From JAMOAW01 sp039908535 (lineage in GTDB: Bacteria; Pseudomonadota; Magnetococcia; Magnetococcales; JADFZT01), in NCBI GenBank assembly GCA_039908535.1, contig JAMOAW010000020.1, forward strand, positions 1 through 64,000: a stretch of DNA of 64,000 nucleotides, given 5' to 3'. Both the position numbers and the translations under genes were made by a program. Positions 44,591 to 52,114 of the stretch are shown here, one piece after another. The notes below the pieces were generated by a model, which was given only the letters and a program-made list of their open reading frames with translations, searched no databases and was not told where the DNA came from. Positions within the stretch are counted from its first letter, which is position 1; every line of letters begins with the position of its first letter.

Positions 44591-46651
44591 ATGGCTCTAG
44601 ATCAAACAAAAAGTGCGCCTCCTTTTATTCTCTGGACAATCCAAAAAAGTGGTGGATCTTATCTGGCCGCTCTGTTAATGGAACGGAGCGTATGGCAAGC
44701 CACGCAACATGAGCCATTTAATATTGGTCACTGTTTTGGCGATATCACCGAACGCTGGCAACAAGAGCATCATTTTCCATCGTTGTATGCCTCTGTCGGC
44801 AAGATTGTAAAACGTTCTATGCTTATGAAACATTGTGTCGACTTGGTGCCCTGGGAAGTGACACGTGTTTTGGTGGAAGAGAGCTGTCGAGCAGGGTATC
44901 GGCACCTTTTTTTATATCGAAAAAGTTCTGTGGATCGACTACTATCCCTACTGTTGGCAAGACGGAGTGGAATTTGGGGGCCATTGGATCTGAATAAAAT
45001 CAAATTGGATGGGCAGATCTTTGCGGAATCATTGCCTATAGAAGAGCTGGTTGATCATGAAAAAAAATGTTCTGCCTTACTGCAAAAAACATGGGATTAT
45101 CTGGAGGCTCAAGGCGCAGCCCCCATGGCTGTAGCCTATGAGGAAATTTTTAAAACAGAGGATTCCAAGCAATTAACTTCTTATTTGCATCCCATATTAT
45201 CCACCTTAGAGATTTCTAAAGGCGAGGAGGAAGACAACTCTTTTATCCAAAAAATGACTCGTCAATCAGGATTCGGCACATCCGACATTTATTCCTTATT
45301 TCTCGAACGGGATAAACTGGAACTTGCTTTAAAAAAAGAGACATTTTTTGTACCCAGTATAGAAAAACTTTTTATAAATGTGACATCCCAACCGCATGAG
45401 TGTTCTTGGATTGTGTACACGAAGCTACTCACATCAAAAACAATTTTACGCAACGATCAGACATTCAATATTTCTGGTGTCGTGGTCTTGACTCCTGAGG
45501 CACCAAAAAAATGTACGCTTCGTCTCGTCGACCCAGCAAAAGGAGGAAAAACCTTCAAAATTATCAAATGGGGGCTGACATCCCCATGGACGGCAAAAAA
45601 ATTTCAAGAGTCAAAAAATGGTCAGAAAGCACGATTTAGAATGGATCGTTTGTGTCTATCCGTCAACAAATCTCTAGAAATATATTTAGATTATGGTGCA
45701 CATTCTAAAATATTGCTATTTCGACTTACTGCAAATTCTTTTTCATTTTCCAACAAAAATGAGATTGGAAAATTTTATACAAATTTAAATAAAACGGCTC
45801 AACAACCAACACGCAAATATTCGATATATATGAAATATCGAAAAGAGTTAGATGCATATCCTCTCTGGGAACGAGGAGCCGTTTGGGAAGATGCGTCTAT
45901 TTTGGTGGATTGTATTTTTCTACGTCGGGCGAGACCGACGTTTAAGAGCATTCAGGCATTAAAACAAAGGTGTGTCAAAAACAGATGTGAAGAGATCTTT
46001 GATCTCTTGTGGAGCCGGGTCTCTACAATTATTTCACCATATACCCTCAATGGTCATGGATATAATCTGGCGTTAGTAAACAGAAATCCAGTGGAAGTAT
46101 GGGGAAATATTTCCAGTTATTTTAATATATTATCCTCGTTAGGTTACGAATGTTTTATCAACTCAGGAACCCTTTTAGGTCCAATTCGCAATGGGCGGTT
46201 AATTGGCCATGACGATGACGTGGATTTGGGGGTTGTCTTAAAATCAGAAACCCTACTTGATGTAGCTAAAGAGTGGTATCAGCTTGTCCAAAAATTTGAC
46301 AAGTTAGGTATCTTAAGTGAAACATTTGATCCAGAAATTGCCAATTATATGAGGATTCGTCATGAAGGCAAAGCCAAAGTAGATATTTTTCCAGCGTGGA
46401 TTTTGCAAGATAAACTCTATATCTATCCACATACAAATGGAGAATTGCCCAGGGAGGCGTTATTGCCATTAAAACCTTATGAGAACAGCGGCGTCCATGT
46501 GCTTATGCCCCAAAATCCTGAGGCAATTTTAGAAATCAATTATGGACCAGGTTGGCGGATACCAGACCCAACCTTTAAATTTGATTTGGTCGTGGCCAGA
46601 ATAAAATTTAAAGAGTTTAATTCGGTCGTCACTAAAGTTGTGAAAGGGTAA
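44591..46651 (+). CDS. Sulfotransferase-like/LicD-like fusion protein, paralogue 3
   Basis: 686 residues. The sulfotransferase-like part has WTIQKSGGSYLAALL, HEPFNIGHCFGDITERW and YRHLFLYRKSSVDRLLSLLL, closest to paralogue 1. The central beta-rich segment carries ISGVVVLTPEAPKKCT. The LicD-like domain (about 505-680) has CFINSGTLLGPIRNGRLIGH, DDDVDLGVVL, VDIFPAWI and PEAILEINYG. A ribosome-binding site AAGGAG stands about 10 bases before ATG 44591. The three copies presumably arose by duplication but have diverged in sequence throughout, suggesting different acceptors rather than recent redundancy. It is followed by the cytidylyltransferase gene. Confidence 0.82.
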   Translation: MALDQTKSAPPFILWTIQKSGGSYLAALLMERSVWQATQHEPFNIGHCFGDITERWQQEHHFPSLYASVGKIVKRSMLMKHCVDLVPWEVTRVLVEESCRAGYRHLFLYRKSSVDRLLSLLLARRSGIWGPLDLNKIKLDGQIFAESLPIEELVDHEKKCSALLQKTWDYLEAQGAAPMAVAYEEIFKTEDSKQLTSYLHPILSTLEISKGEEEDNSFIQKMTRQSGFGTSDIYSLFLERDKLELALKKETFFVPSIEKLFINVTSQPHECSWIVYTKLLTSKTILRNDQTFNISGVVVLTPEAPKKCTLRLVDPAKGGKTFKIIKWGLTSPWTAKKFQESKNGQKARFRMDRLCLSVNKSLEIYLDYGAHSKILLFRLTANSFSFSNKNEIGKFYTNLNKTAQQPTRKYSIYMKYRKELDAYPLWERGAVWEDASILVDCIFLRRARPTFKSIQALKQRCVKNRCEEIFDLLWSRVSTIISPYTLNGHGYNLALVNRNPVEVWGNISSYFNILSSLGYECFINSGTLLGPIRNGRLIGHDDDVDLGVVLKSETLLDVAKEWYQLVQKFDKLGILSETFDPEIANYMRIRHEGKAKVDIFPAWILQDKLYIYPHTNGELPREALLPLKPYENSGVHVLMPQNPEAILEINYGPGWRIPDPTFKFDLVVARIKFKEFNSVVTKVVKG

Positions 46652-46738
46652 TCCAATGTTAAATAGTTCGGAAAATAAAAATCTGTTTTTCTAAACGTCA
46701 TTTATTCCAATGTTTAATTTTTGTGTAAGGGAACTTTC

Positions 46739-47194
46739 ATGAAAACTGTGATTACTTATGGAACATTTGATCTTTTTCATATTGGACATGTCAAATTGTT
46801 ACGTCGTCTACGAGCTTTAGGCGATCGTTTGGTCGTAGGGTGTTCTTCAGACGAATTTAATGTAGGCAAGGGTAAAAAAACCATTATGCCTTATGAACAA
46901 CGGGCGGAAATTTTACTGGCCTGTCGTTATGTAGATCATGTTTTTCCTGAAATTTGTTGGGAGCAAAAAAGAGAGGATATCCGACGAGAAGGAGCGACAA
47001 TTTTTGCTATGGGCAATGATTGGGTAGATAAATTTGACGATTTAAACGATATCGTTGAAGTGATTTATCTTCCTCGAACTCAAGATATTTCTACTACCGA
47101 AATTCGTCAATTGGTCCATTCATTACATCTTGATAAATTAAATGAATTACGTCGAACCGTTGAACATTTAACACAACTTGTCCAAAATTTATAA
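46739..47194 (+). CDS. tagD: Glycerol-3-phosphate cytidylyltransferase-like enzyme (TagD family)
   Basis: 151 residues of a small nucleotidyltransferase. The nucleotide site motif GTFDLFHIGHVKLLRR is at the N-terminus, and the second signature RTQDISTTEIR is near residue 120. Family members make CDP-glycerol from CTP and glycerol 3-phosphate, though close relatives use other phosphates, so the substrate is inferred. ATG 46739 has AAGGGA 6 bases upstream; six more in-frame upstream codons would lack a site. Placed right after three LicD-like fusions, it probably supplies their CDP-linked donor. A short extra C-terminal helix (LNELRRTVEHLTQLVQNL) may mediate dimerisation. Confidence 0.88.
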   Translation: MKTVITYGTFDLFHIGHVKLLRRLRALGDRLVVGCSSDEFNVGKGKKTIMPYEQRAEILLACRYVDHVFPEICWEQKREDIRREGATIFAMGNDWVDKFDDLNDIVEVIYLPRTQDISTTEIRQLVHSLHLDKLNELRRTVEHLTQLVQNL

Positions 47195-47202
47195 GAGAAA
47201 AT

Positions 47203-48222
47203 ATGATCTCCGTTACGATTCATTGCGGCACATACAAAACAGGCTCATCCAGCATTCAGAATCGTGCCTATATGACACGTGATTGGCTATCCGAGCATGA
47301 CTGGCTTTATCCCCTGACTGGATTGGCATTAAACGAGCCTTATATCGGTTATCGACATAAGAGTTTAATCTATAATTTTAATGACAGAGAAATTTGGGAT
47401 GAATTGGTTCAAAAATTAATCATTGAAATAAAAGAATCTGGAAAAAAAAATATTTTAATTTCTGCGGAAGGATGGTCCCGACCACTGACATGGCCAAGCC
47501 TCTCTGAGTTAATCTCTTGCTTGCGCTTGGCAGGAATTGACTCTATTCGAGGCATTGTCTACCTGCGCAATCGTTGTGATTATGCACGCAGTGTTTACCG
47601 GGAGTTCACAAGACGCAATGGCAATGCCATGCCATTTGGCGCCTACGTGCGAGAAAACGCTCATATGTTTGATTTAAGGCTGGTCGCGAGTGAATTGCAA
47701 AACATATTTTCAGGACAATTAACCCTATTTCGTTATGAAAATTGTCAAAATGTGACCGATCATTTATTCTCCTATTTAGGCATTCCCAAGCCGCTACCTA
47801 TTCCTGAATTGTTTGTTAATAAAGGACTAAACACAATAGAAATCGAAGCCTGTCGCCTTTTAAATGCCATACGCCCCCGAACATATGTAAAAAAATTTCC
47901 TGGTATTACAAAGCTATGTCAAGATTTAGGGATAGAAATAGATGTCAACAGGTATGGAGAAGTATTTCTCCCAACCACATTGGCTTGTGATGCAAATTGG
48001 AAATCCGATTTGGTCGCCATCACTGGTTGGCCAGAGAGTGATGTTGAGGCGTTGTCTCTACGACCGACATCTAAGCCAATAAATGTCAGAAAATTATCTC
48101 CAATATTACAAGTCATTTGCCGAATGTGGCTGCGGGAGTTCAAAGAACAGAAGAGAAAGTTGGCCGCTCAGGCAAAAGCATCTGAATTGACTGAAAATGC
48201 TCATATTCATGTATCGGAATAA
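47203..48222 (+). CDS. Putative sulfotransferase
   Basis: 339 residues. The N-terminal loop TIHCGTYKTGSSSIQNRAY is a variant phosphosulfate-binding loop, and GIVYLRNRCDYARSVYREF (about residue 120) fits the 3'-phosphate motif. The middle and C-terminal helices are typical of sulfotransferase-like proteins found in glycan loci. It starts eight bases after the cytidylyltransferase stop and has a weak AAGAGA site, so the two are cotranscribed. Two repeat copies follow. The C-terminal 30 residues are charged (EFKEQKRKLAAQAKA). Activity is not certain because the loop is not canonical. Confidence 0.7.
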   Translation: MISVTIHCGTYKTGSSSIQNRAYMTRDWLSEHDWLYPLTGLALNEPYIGYRHKSLIYNFNDREIWDELVQKLIIEIKESGKKNILISAEGWSRPLTWPSLSELISCLRLAGIDSIRGIVYLRNRCDYARSVYREFTRRNGNAMPFGAYVRENAHMFDLRLVASELQNIFSGQLTLFRYENCQNVTDHLFSYLGIPKPLPIPELFVNKGLNTIEIEACRLLNAIRPRTYVKKFPGITKLCQDLGIEIDVNRYGEVFLPTTLACDANWKSDLVAITGWPESDVEALSLRPTSKPINVRKLSPILQVICRMWLREFKEQKRKLAAQAKASELTENAHIHVSE

Positions 48223-48226
48223 TACA

Positions 48227-48352
48227 CATCAAGAGCTTGGGGGCCCCAGAACCGCCCCTTTTTTCTGAAGTCTAAAAAAAAAGAGGAGGTCTGGGGGATT
48301 CATCCCCCAGGGTTTTGCTTTTAATCTTTTGCTCAAAGGGCATAATGCGCAC
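48227..48352 (+). repeat. Dispersed hairpin repeat, first of a tandem pair
   Basis: ATCAAGAGCTTGGGGGCCCC, A9, GGGGGATTCATCCCCCAGGG, TTTTGCTCAAAGGGCATAAT. It is followed six bases later by a second copy. Confidence 0.85.
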
Positions 48353-48357
48353 ATATC

Positions 48358-48495
48358 GAAAAAATAAACATCAAGACCTTGGTGGGCCCAAAACCGCCCC
48401 CCGATCCCCCCCACCCTTTTTTCTTTAAAAAAAAGAAGAGCTCGTGAATAGATTCCCCAGAGTTTCGCATCTAATTTTTCTCCCAAAGGGCATTC
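48358..48495 (+). repeat. Dispersed hairpin repeat, second of a tandem pair, overlapping a gene start
   Basis: The left half is intact (ATCAAGACCTTGGTGGGCCC, CCGCCCCCCGATCCCCCCAC). The right half is diverged (GAATAGATTCCCCAGAG, TTCTCCCAAAGGGCATTCT) and is read as the first codons of the glycoside hydrolase gene. Confidence 0.8.
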
Positions 48496-50045
48496 TCTTC
48501 TGGACATTTTTGTTATTAAATATTTTGTTTTTGCCCATTTGTGGATTGGCCCAGACAAACAGTTGTTTAAAGTTGACAGAACAAGGTCGATCGGTGACAC
48601 TTTTATCAGCGCAGAAAAAGGATTGGTTTACCCCTGGAAAAGCCCCGTTTGGCGTGAACACCCTCTTTTGGGTAGAGGACGATCTGGCTTGGAAACATTC
48701 CGACTTGATAAAAGCACTGCCAACATCTGGGATCACCTCATTGCGATTTCCTGCGGGGGAGGTTGCGGATAATTATGATTGGGAAACAAAGAGCCTGGAA
48801 CGAAAAAATGAGTGGCCTAAAGAACCTTCTACTGCCAAAGAGAGGGATAAACAGACCGATTATCTTGAATTTTTGACTTATGCTAAAAAGCTTGGCATTG
48901 AGCACATATTTTTTGTAGTGAATGTAGACGGTGCCTTTTATGCCCCAGGAGATCAGGAGAAAAATGTTCAACGCTATGCCCAAAAAGCCGCCCGTTGGGT
49001 CCAGAAGGTCAAAGAGGCGGGATACCGTGTTCCTTATTGGGAAATTGGCAACGAGCCCTATTTGTATACCGATCATAACCCACTCACTGCTTTAGAATAT
49101 GCCATGGTTGTCAAAATTTTTTCACAGGCCATGCGGGCGGCTGATCCCCATATATTCCTTGGCGTTGCTGGTCCTGGGGATCTGCATGGGAGTGGTTTTG
49201 CAGACCAATTAACCGCTGAACAGTTGACATATCTGCGGGATAAGGGGCGTTGGGCCAAAAAAATTTGTTCTGGAAAAAAAGCCAAAGAGTGTGTGGAAAT
49301 GCTGCGCCGTACCGTGCCTGGCCAACCTCAGAAAAAAGTGGAGTGGTGGCCGACTCTTGCCCGTGCGGCCAAAGGATATTTTGATTTTGCGGCGATTCAT
49401 CGTTATGCTTTGGCAAACTTGTCCGATTTTACCGCTAAACATGGCATATTCCCATTTACAGAGAGGCCCAGGCGTTTACGGGAATTTTTAGAAAAGAGCC
49501 AATCTGGCCATTCGGTTGCTATTGCACTGACGGAATGGAATTTGCCTAAACCCAAACAACACCAACGCACACAAATGGCTCATCTCCAGCAAATGGCAAT
49601 ACAAATGGGAAATACACTTGTGGCAGGAATCGATTTTGCCCATTATTGGCCCTTACGTTCCAAAGGAAAAGATTTTTCTCCTTTATTGACGTATCAATCA
49701 GGAGGAATGACGCCCCTTGCCAACCTGTTTGCTCTATTACGACGCCTGACCGATGGGGCCCAGGTGGGACAAACCATGTTAGACAAAGGGGTGTATGTGT
49801 TACGTACCCAACAGAAAGAATCTTCCTCCGATGTTGTCGTAAATACCACCTCAGAGGCTCTACAAGTAGATATATCCCCTTCTTTAGGAGAAAAAACTGC
49901 TGTGATTTCAGTAAAGCGGATGATCGAAGGAGACAACGGTAAGATCACAGTATTGGCCGAATGTTCAGAAAACCTTTCGGTCGCGCAGCCCAAGTTTATG
50001 GTAAGCATTGCTCCTAACTCTGTCACAAGTATTGTACAACATTGA
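48444..50045 (+). CDS. Secreted clan-A glycoside hydrolase (GH39/GH51-like)
   Basis: 533 residues from GTG 48444. A signal peptide with the hydrophobic run FWTFLLLNILFLPICGLAQ (about 19-37) directs export. The barrel carries the acid/base Glu in YWEIGNEPYLY (E204) and a likely nucleophile Glu in IALTEWNLP (E364), plus an AAIHRYAL segment, as in clan GH-A enzymes such as GH39 and GH51. The C-terminal 110 residues are beta-rich. It may trim or turn over the island's glycan in the periplasm or outside. The first 16 or so codons lie in a dispersed repeat. No ATG in frame is available before the signal peptide, so GTG 48444 (with GAAG nearby) or a TTG further in must be used. Confidence 0.75.
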   Translation: MNRFPRVSHLIFLPKGILFWTFLLLNILFLPICGLAQTNSCLKLTEQGRSVTLLSAQKKDWFTPGKAPFGVNTLFWVEDDLAWKHSDLIKALPTSGITSLRFPAGEVADNYDWETKSLERKNEWPKEPSTAKERDKQTDYLEFLTYAKKLGIEHIFFVVNVDGAFYAPGDQEKNVQRYAQKAARWVQKVKEAGYRVPYWEIGNEPYLYTDHNPLTALEYAMVVKIFSQAMRAADPHIFLGVAGPGDLHGSGFADQLTAEQLTYLRDKGRWAKKICSGKKAKECVEMLRRTVPGQPQKKVEWWPTLARAAKGYFDFAAIHRYALANLSDFTAKHGIFPFTERPRRLREFLEKSQSGHSVAIALTEWNLPKPKQHQRTQMAHLQQMAIQMGNTLVAGIDFAHYWPLRSKGKDFSPLLTYQSGGMTPLANLFALLRRLTDGAQVGQTMLDKGVYVLRTQQKESSSDVVVNTTSEALQVDISPSLGEKTAVISVKRMIEGDNGKITVLAECSENLSVAQPKFMVSIAPNSVTSIVQH

Positions 50046-50061
50046 ATTAAAAAGAGAAGAG

Positions 50062-50136
50062 GATGACCTCTTGCGGACAAAACGAACCAAAGACAAAATC
50101 CCTAAGGGATGAATTTCCCAGAGATCCTCTTCTTTA
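50062..50136 (-). repeat. Dispersed hairpin repeat, reverse partial copy
   Basis: On the minus strand it reads AAGAGGATCTCTGGGAAATT, CATCCCTTAGGGATTTTGTC and TTTGTCCGCAAGAGG, a diverged right half. It lies head to head with the forward copy that follows. Confidence 0.6.
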
Positions 50137-50138
50137 TA

Positions 50139-50217
50139 AGACCTTGGGGGGCGGAGAACCGCCCCCCAATCCCCCCCACCCTTTTTTTTAGGAGGTCTGG
50201 GGGATTCATCCCCCATT
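50139..50217 (+). repeat. Dispersed hairpin repeat, shortened forward copy
   Basis: AGACCTTGGGGGGCGGAGAA, CCGCCCCCCAATCCCCCCCA, then directly GGAGGTCTGGGGGATTCATC. It lacks the TTTGCCCGCAGGG tail and ends at the start of the galE pseudogene. Confidence 0.85.
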
Positions 50218-50226
50218 GTGAGGTGT

Positions 50227-51164
50227 ATGATGCACATATTGGTCGTGGGTGGGGCCGGATTTATTGGATCCCACATGATAAAAACCTTATCTCGACTGGG
50301 CATGTCGGTGGTCTGTCTGGATGATCTTTCGACCGGCTATCGGGATGCGGTTCGCTATGGAAAATTTATCTTTGGAACGCTTGCCGATCGTGACATTTTA
50401 GACCGATTGTTTCAAGAGCAAAGATATGATGCGGTGCTGCATTTTGCCTCTTTTATTCAAGTTGGGGAGTCGGTGATTCATCCCGCCAAATATTATTTAA
50501 ACAACTTTACCCATACCCAACAATTGCTGGACGCCATGGTACGGCATCAAGTGAACCATTTTATTTTTTCCTCGACCGCCGCGATTTTTGGGCAGCCATT
50601 ACAGGAACGAATTGATGAACACCATCCCTGTCATCCCATCAATCCATATGGTCGCAGTAAATGGATGGTGGAGCAACTTCTTTCTGATTATGAACAGGCT
50701 TATGGGTTACAATCGGTTTGTTTACGCTATTTTAACGCGGCTGGAGCCGATCCTGAAGGGGAGTTGGGGGAGCGTCATCTTCCTGAAACCCATTTAATCC
50801 CGCTGATATTGCAAGTCGCTTCTCAACGATGTGAGGTTATATTCGAGATTATGTGCACGTTTTGGATTTATGTGATGCCCATATACTGGCATTAAATCGG
50901 CTGTTATCAGGCAAGGGAAGTGGTCGTTATAATCTTGGCAATGGGAATGGATTTTCTGTACATGAGGTCATTGATGCCGCACGTCGTGTGACTGGAAAAA
51001 AAATTCCAATATGTATTAAACCACGTCGACCAGGGGATTCTGTACGCTTGGTCGCCAATTCTGATCTTGCCAAAGCGGAATTAGGTTGGAAACCCGTGCG
51101 CATTGCACTGGAAACGATTATTGGCGATGCATGGAATTGGGAAAAAATCAACGCTTTAATTTAA
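50227..51164 (+). pseudogene. galE: UDP-glucose 4-epimerase-like gene, disrupted by deletion and frameshift
   Basis: The first frame (ATG 50227) gives the NAD-binding start ILVVGGAGFIGSH, LHFASFIQVGES and the catalytic NPYGRSKWMVEQ with LRYFNAAGADP. It runs well until LQVASQRCEV, about 50839. There the normal segment that includes the FGTDYPTPDGTC-like motif is missing, and the frame shifts. In another frame the gene resumes with YIRDYVHVLDLCDAHILAL and continues to the normal C-terminus (GRYNLGNGNGFSVHEV, ELGWKP) ending at 51164. Roughly 13-14 codons plus a non-multiple of three bases are lost, so the product would be truncated at 50895. It is either a recent pseudogene or, less likely, a sequencing/assembly error. 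Confidence 0.88.
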
Positions 51165-51174
51165 GAATGCACAT

Positions 51175-51332
51175 GATGCCCTTGCGGGCAAAAAAAATCA
51201 AAGACCAAACCCTGGGGGATGAATCCCCCAGACCCCCTCTTTTTTTTAAAAATTAAAAAAAAAGGGTGGGGGGAATTGGGGGGCGGTTCTCTGCCCCCCC
51301 AAGGTCTTGATTTTTATTTTTATTTTTCCGAT
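51175..51332 (-). repeat. Dispersed hairpin repeat, complete reverse copy
   Basis: On the minus strand it begins AAATAAAAATCAAGACCTTG, then GGGGGGCAGAGAACCGCCCC, the A/T spacer, GGGGGATTCATCCCCCAGGG and TTTTTTGCCCGCAAGGGCAT. The region 51165-51487 contains only this repeat, a partial copy and a terminator; I see no gene. Confidence 0.9.
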
Positions 51333-51353
51333 AGATAACAGCCCCCAAGCAAC

Positions 51354-51375
51354 AAAAAACCCGCACTAGTGCGGG
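51354..51375 (-). terminator. Rho-independent terminator, probably for tRNA-Asn
   Basis: On the minus strand the perfect palindrome CCCGCACTAGTGCGGG (51360-51375) is followed by six T residues. It points away from the tRNA gene and lies about 110 bp past its 3' end, with a partial repeat in between. Confidence 0.85.
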
Positions 51376-51394
51376 GATTGTAACATGATGCTCT

Positions 51395-51478
51395 GCGGGC
51401 AAAAAAGTCAAGATAAAAAAAATAGAATAATTGGGGGACTTTGCCCCCCAAACTCTTGATTTTTATTTTTCCAATACA
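51395..51478 (-). repeat. Dispersed hairpin repeat, partial reverse copy
   Basis: On the minus strand: AAAATAAAAATCAAGAGTTT, GGGGGGCAAAGTCCCCCAAT and a TTTTTTGCCCGCAGAGCATC tail. The middle is shortened. It sits between the tRNA and its terminator. Confidence 0.7.
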
Positions 51479-51487
51479 TAAATTTTT

Positions 51488-51562
51488 TGGCTCCCCGGCG
51501 TGGACTCGAACCACGGGCCAGGTGGTTAACAGCCACCTGCTCTGCCACTGAGCTACCGAGGA
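51488..51562 (-). tRNA. tRNA-Asn (anticodon GTT)
   Basis: The minus strand folds into a standard cloverleaf: acceptor stem TCCTCGG with CCGGGGA, a D-arm GCTCAGTGGCAGAGC, anticodon stem GGTGG/CCACC with loop CTGTTAA (anticodon GTT), and T-arm CGTGG TTCGAGT CCACG. The 3' CCA is encoded (51488-51490). Confidence 0.97.
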
Positions 51563-51674
51563 ATAATAATTACATTTACCAGAGACAAATTAACAATATT
51601 CTAAATGAATGTCAAGTTATTTCAAAAGAGATAATTTCAACTTATAAATAACCATATCGTTCATGAAATCAAAA

Positions 51675-51703
51675 TTGTAAAAAAGAGGGGTTTACCCCCC
51701 TCT
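51675..51703 (-). terminator. Rho-independent terminator of the ribosomal protein operon
   Basis: On the minus strand AGAGGGG (51703-51697) pairs with CCCCTCT (51690-51684) around a six-base loop and is followed by TTTTTAC. It lies 24 bp past the rplQ stop and closes the long operon. Confidence 0.88.
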
Positions 51704-51726
51704 TTCCTACATAGAGGTACAAATTA

Positions 51727-52104
51727 TCAAGCAACTTTTGGCTGCTCAACTCTCTCGACCAGTTCAATAAAAGACATTGGGGCACTGTCACCAAGCCGAT
51801 ATCTTGTTTGCATAATCCGAGTATAACCACCTGGCCGATCACGATTGCGTTCTGCAATATCAGAAAACAATTTATAAACGATATCTTTATCACGCAAAAC
51901 GGCCAAAGCTTGACGTCTGGCATGGAGATCGCCTCTTTTGCCCAAGGTTATCACCTTGTCCGCGATACTTTTCAACTCTTTGGCCCGAGTGACTGTTGTT
52001 TCAATCCGCTCATGTCGTAAGAGACTCACGAGCATATTACTCAACATCATCTTCCGATGTGCTGAATTTAGACCTAATTTACGGTGACTTACTGCATGTC
52101 TCAT
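51727..52104 (-). CDS. rplQ: 50S ribosomal protein L17
   Basis: 125 residues starting MRHAVSHRKLGLNSAHRKMM, the conserved L17 start, with RPGGYTRIMQTRYRLGDSAP near the C-terminus. L17 binds 23S rRNA near the exit tunnel. It is the last gene of the operon, ten bases after rpoA, and has a GGAGG ribosome-binding site in that gap. A terminator follows. Confidence 0.98.
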   Translation of the reverse strand: MRHAVSHRKLGLNSAHRKMMLSNMLVSLLRHERIETTVTRAKELKSIADKVITLGKRGDLHARRQALAVLRDKDIVYKLFSDIAERNRDRPGGYTRIMQTRYRLGDSAPMSFIELVERVEQPKVA

Positions 52105-52114
52105 AGGAGGACCC

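Noticed and set aside
26137..51000. Complete capsule or O-antigen locus
   Set aside because: No initiating transferase, flippase, polymerase, chain-length regulator or ABC exporter is visible among the genes.
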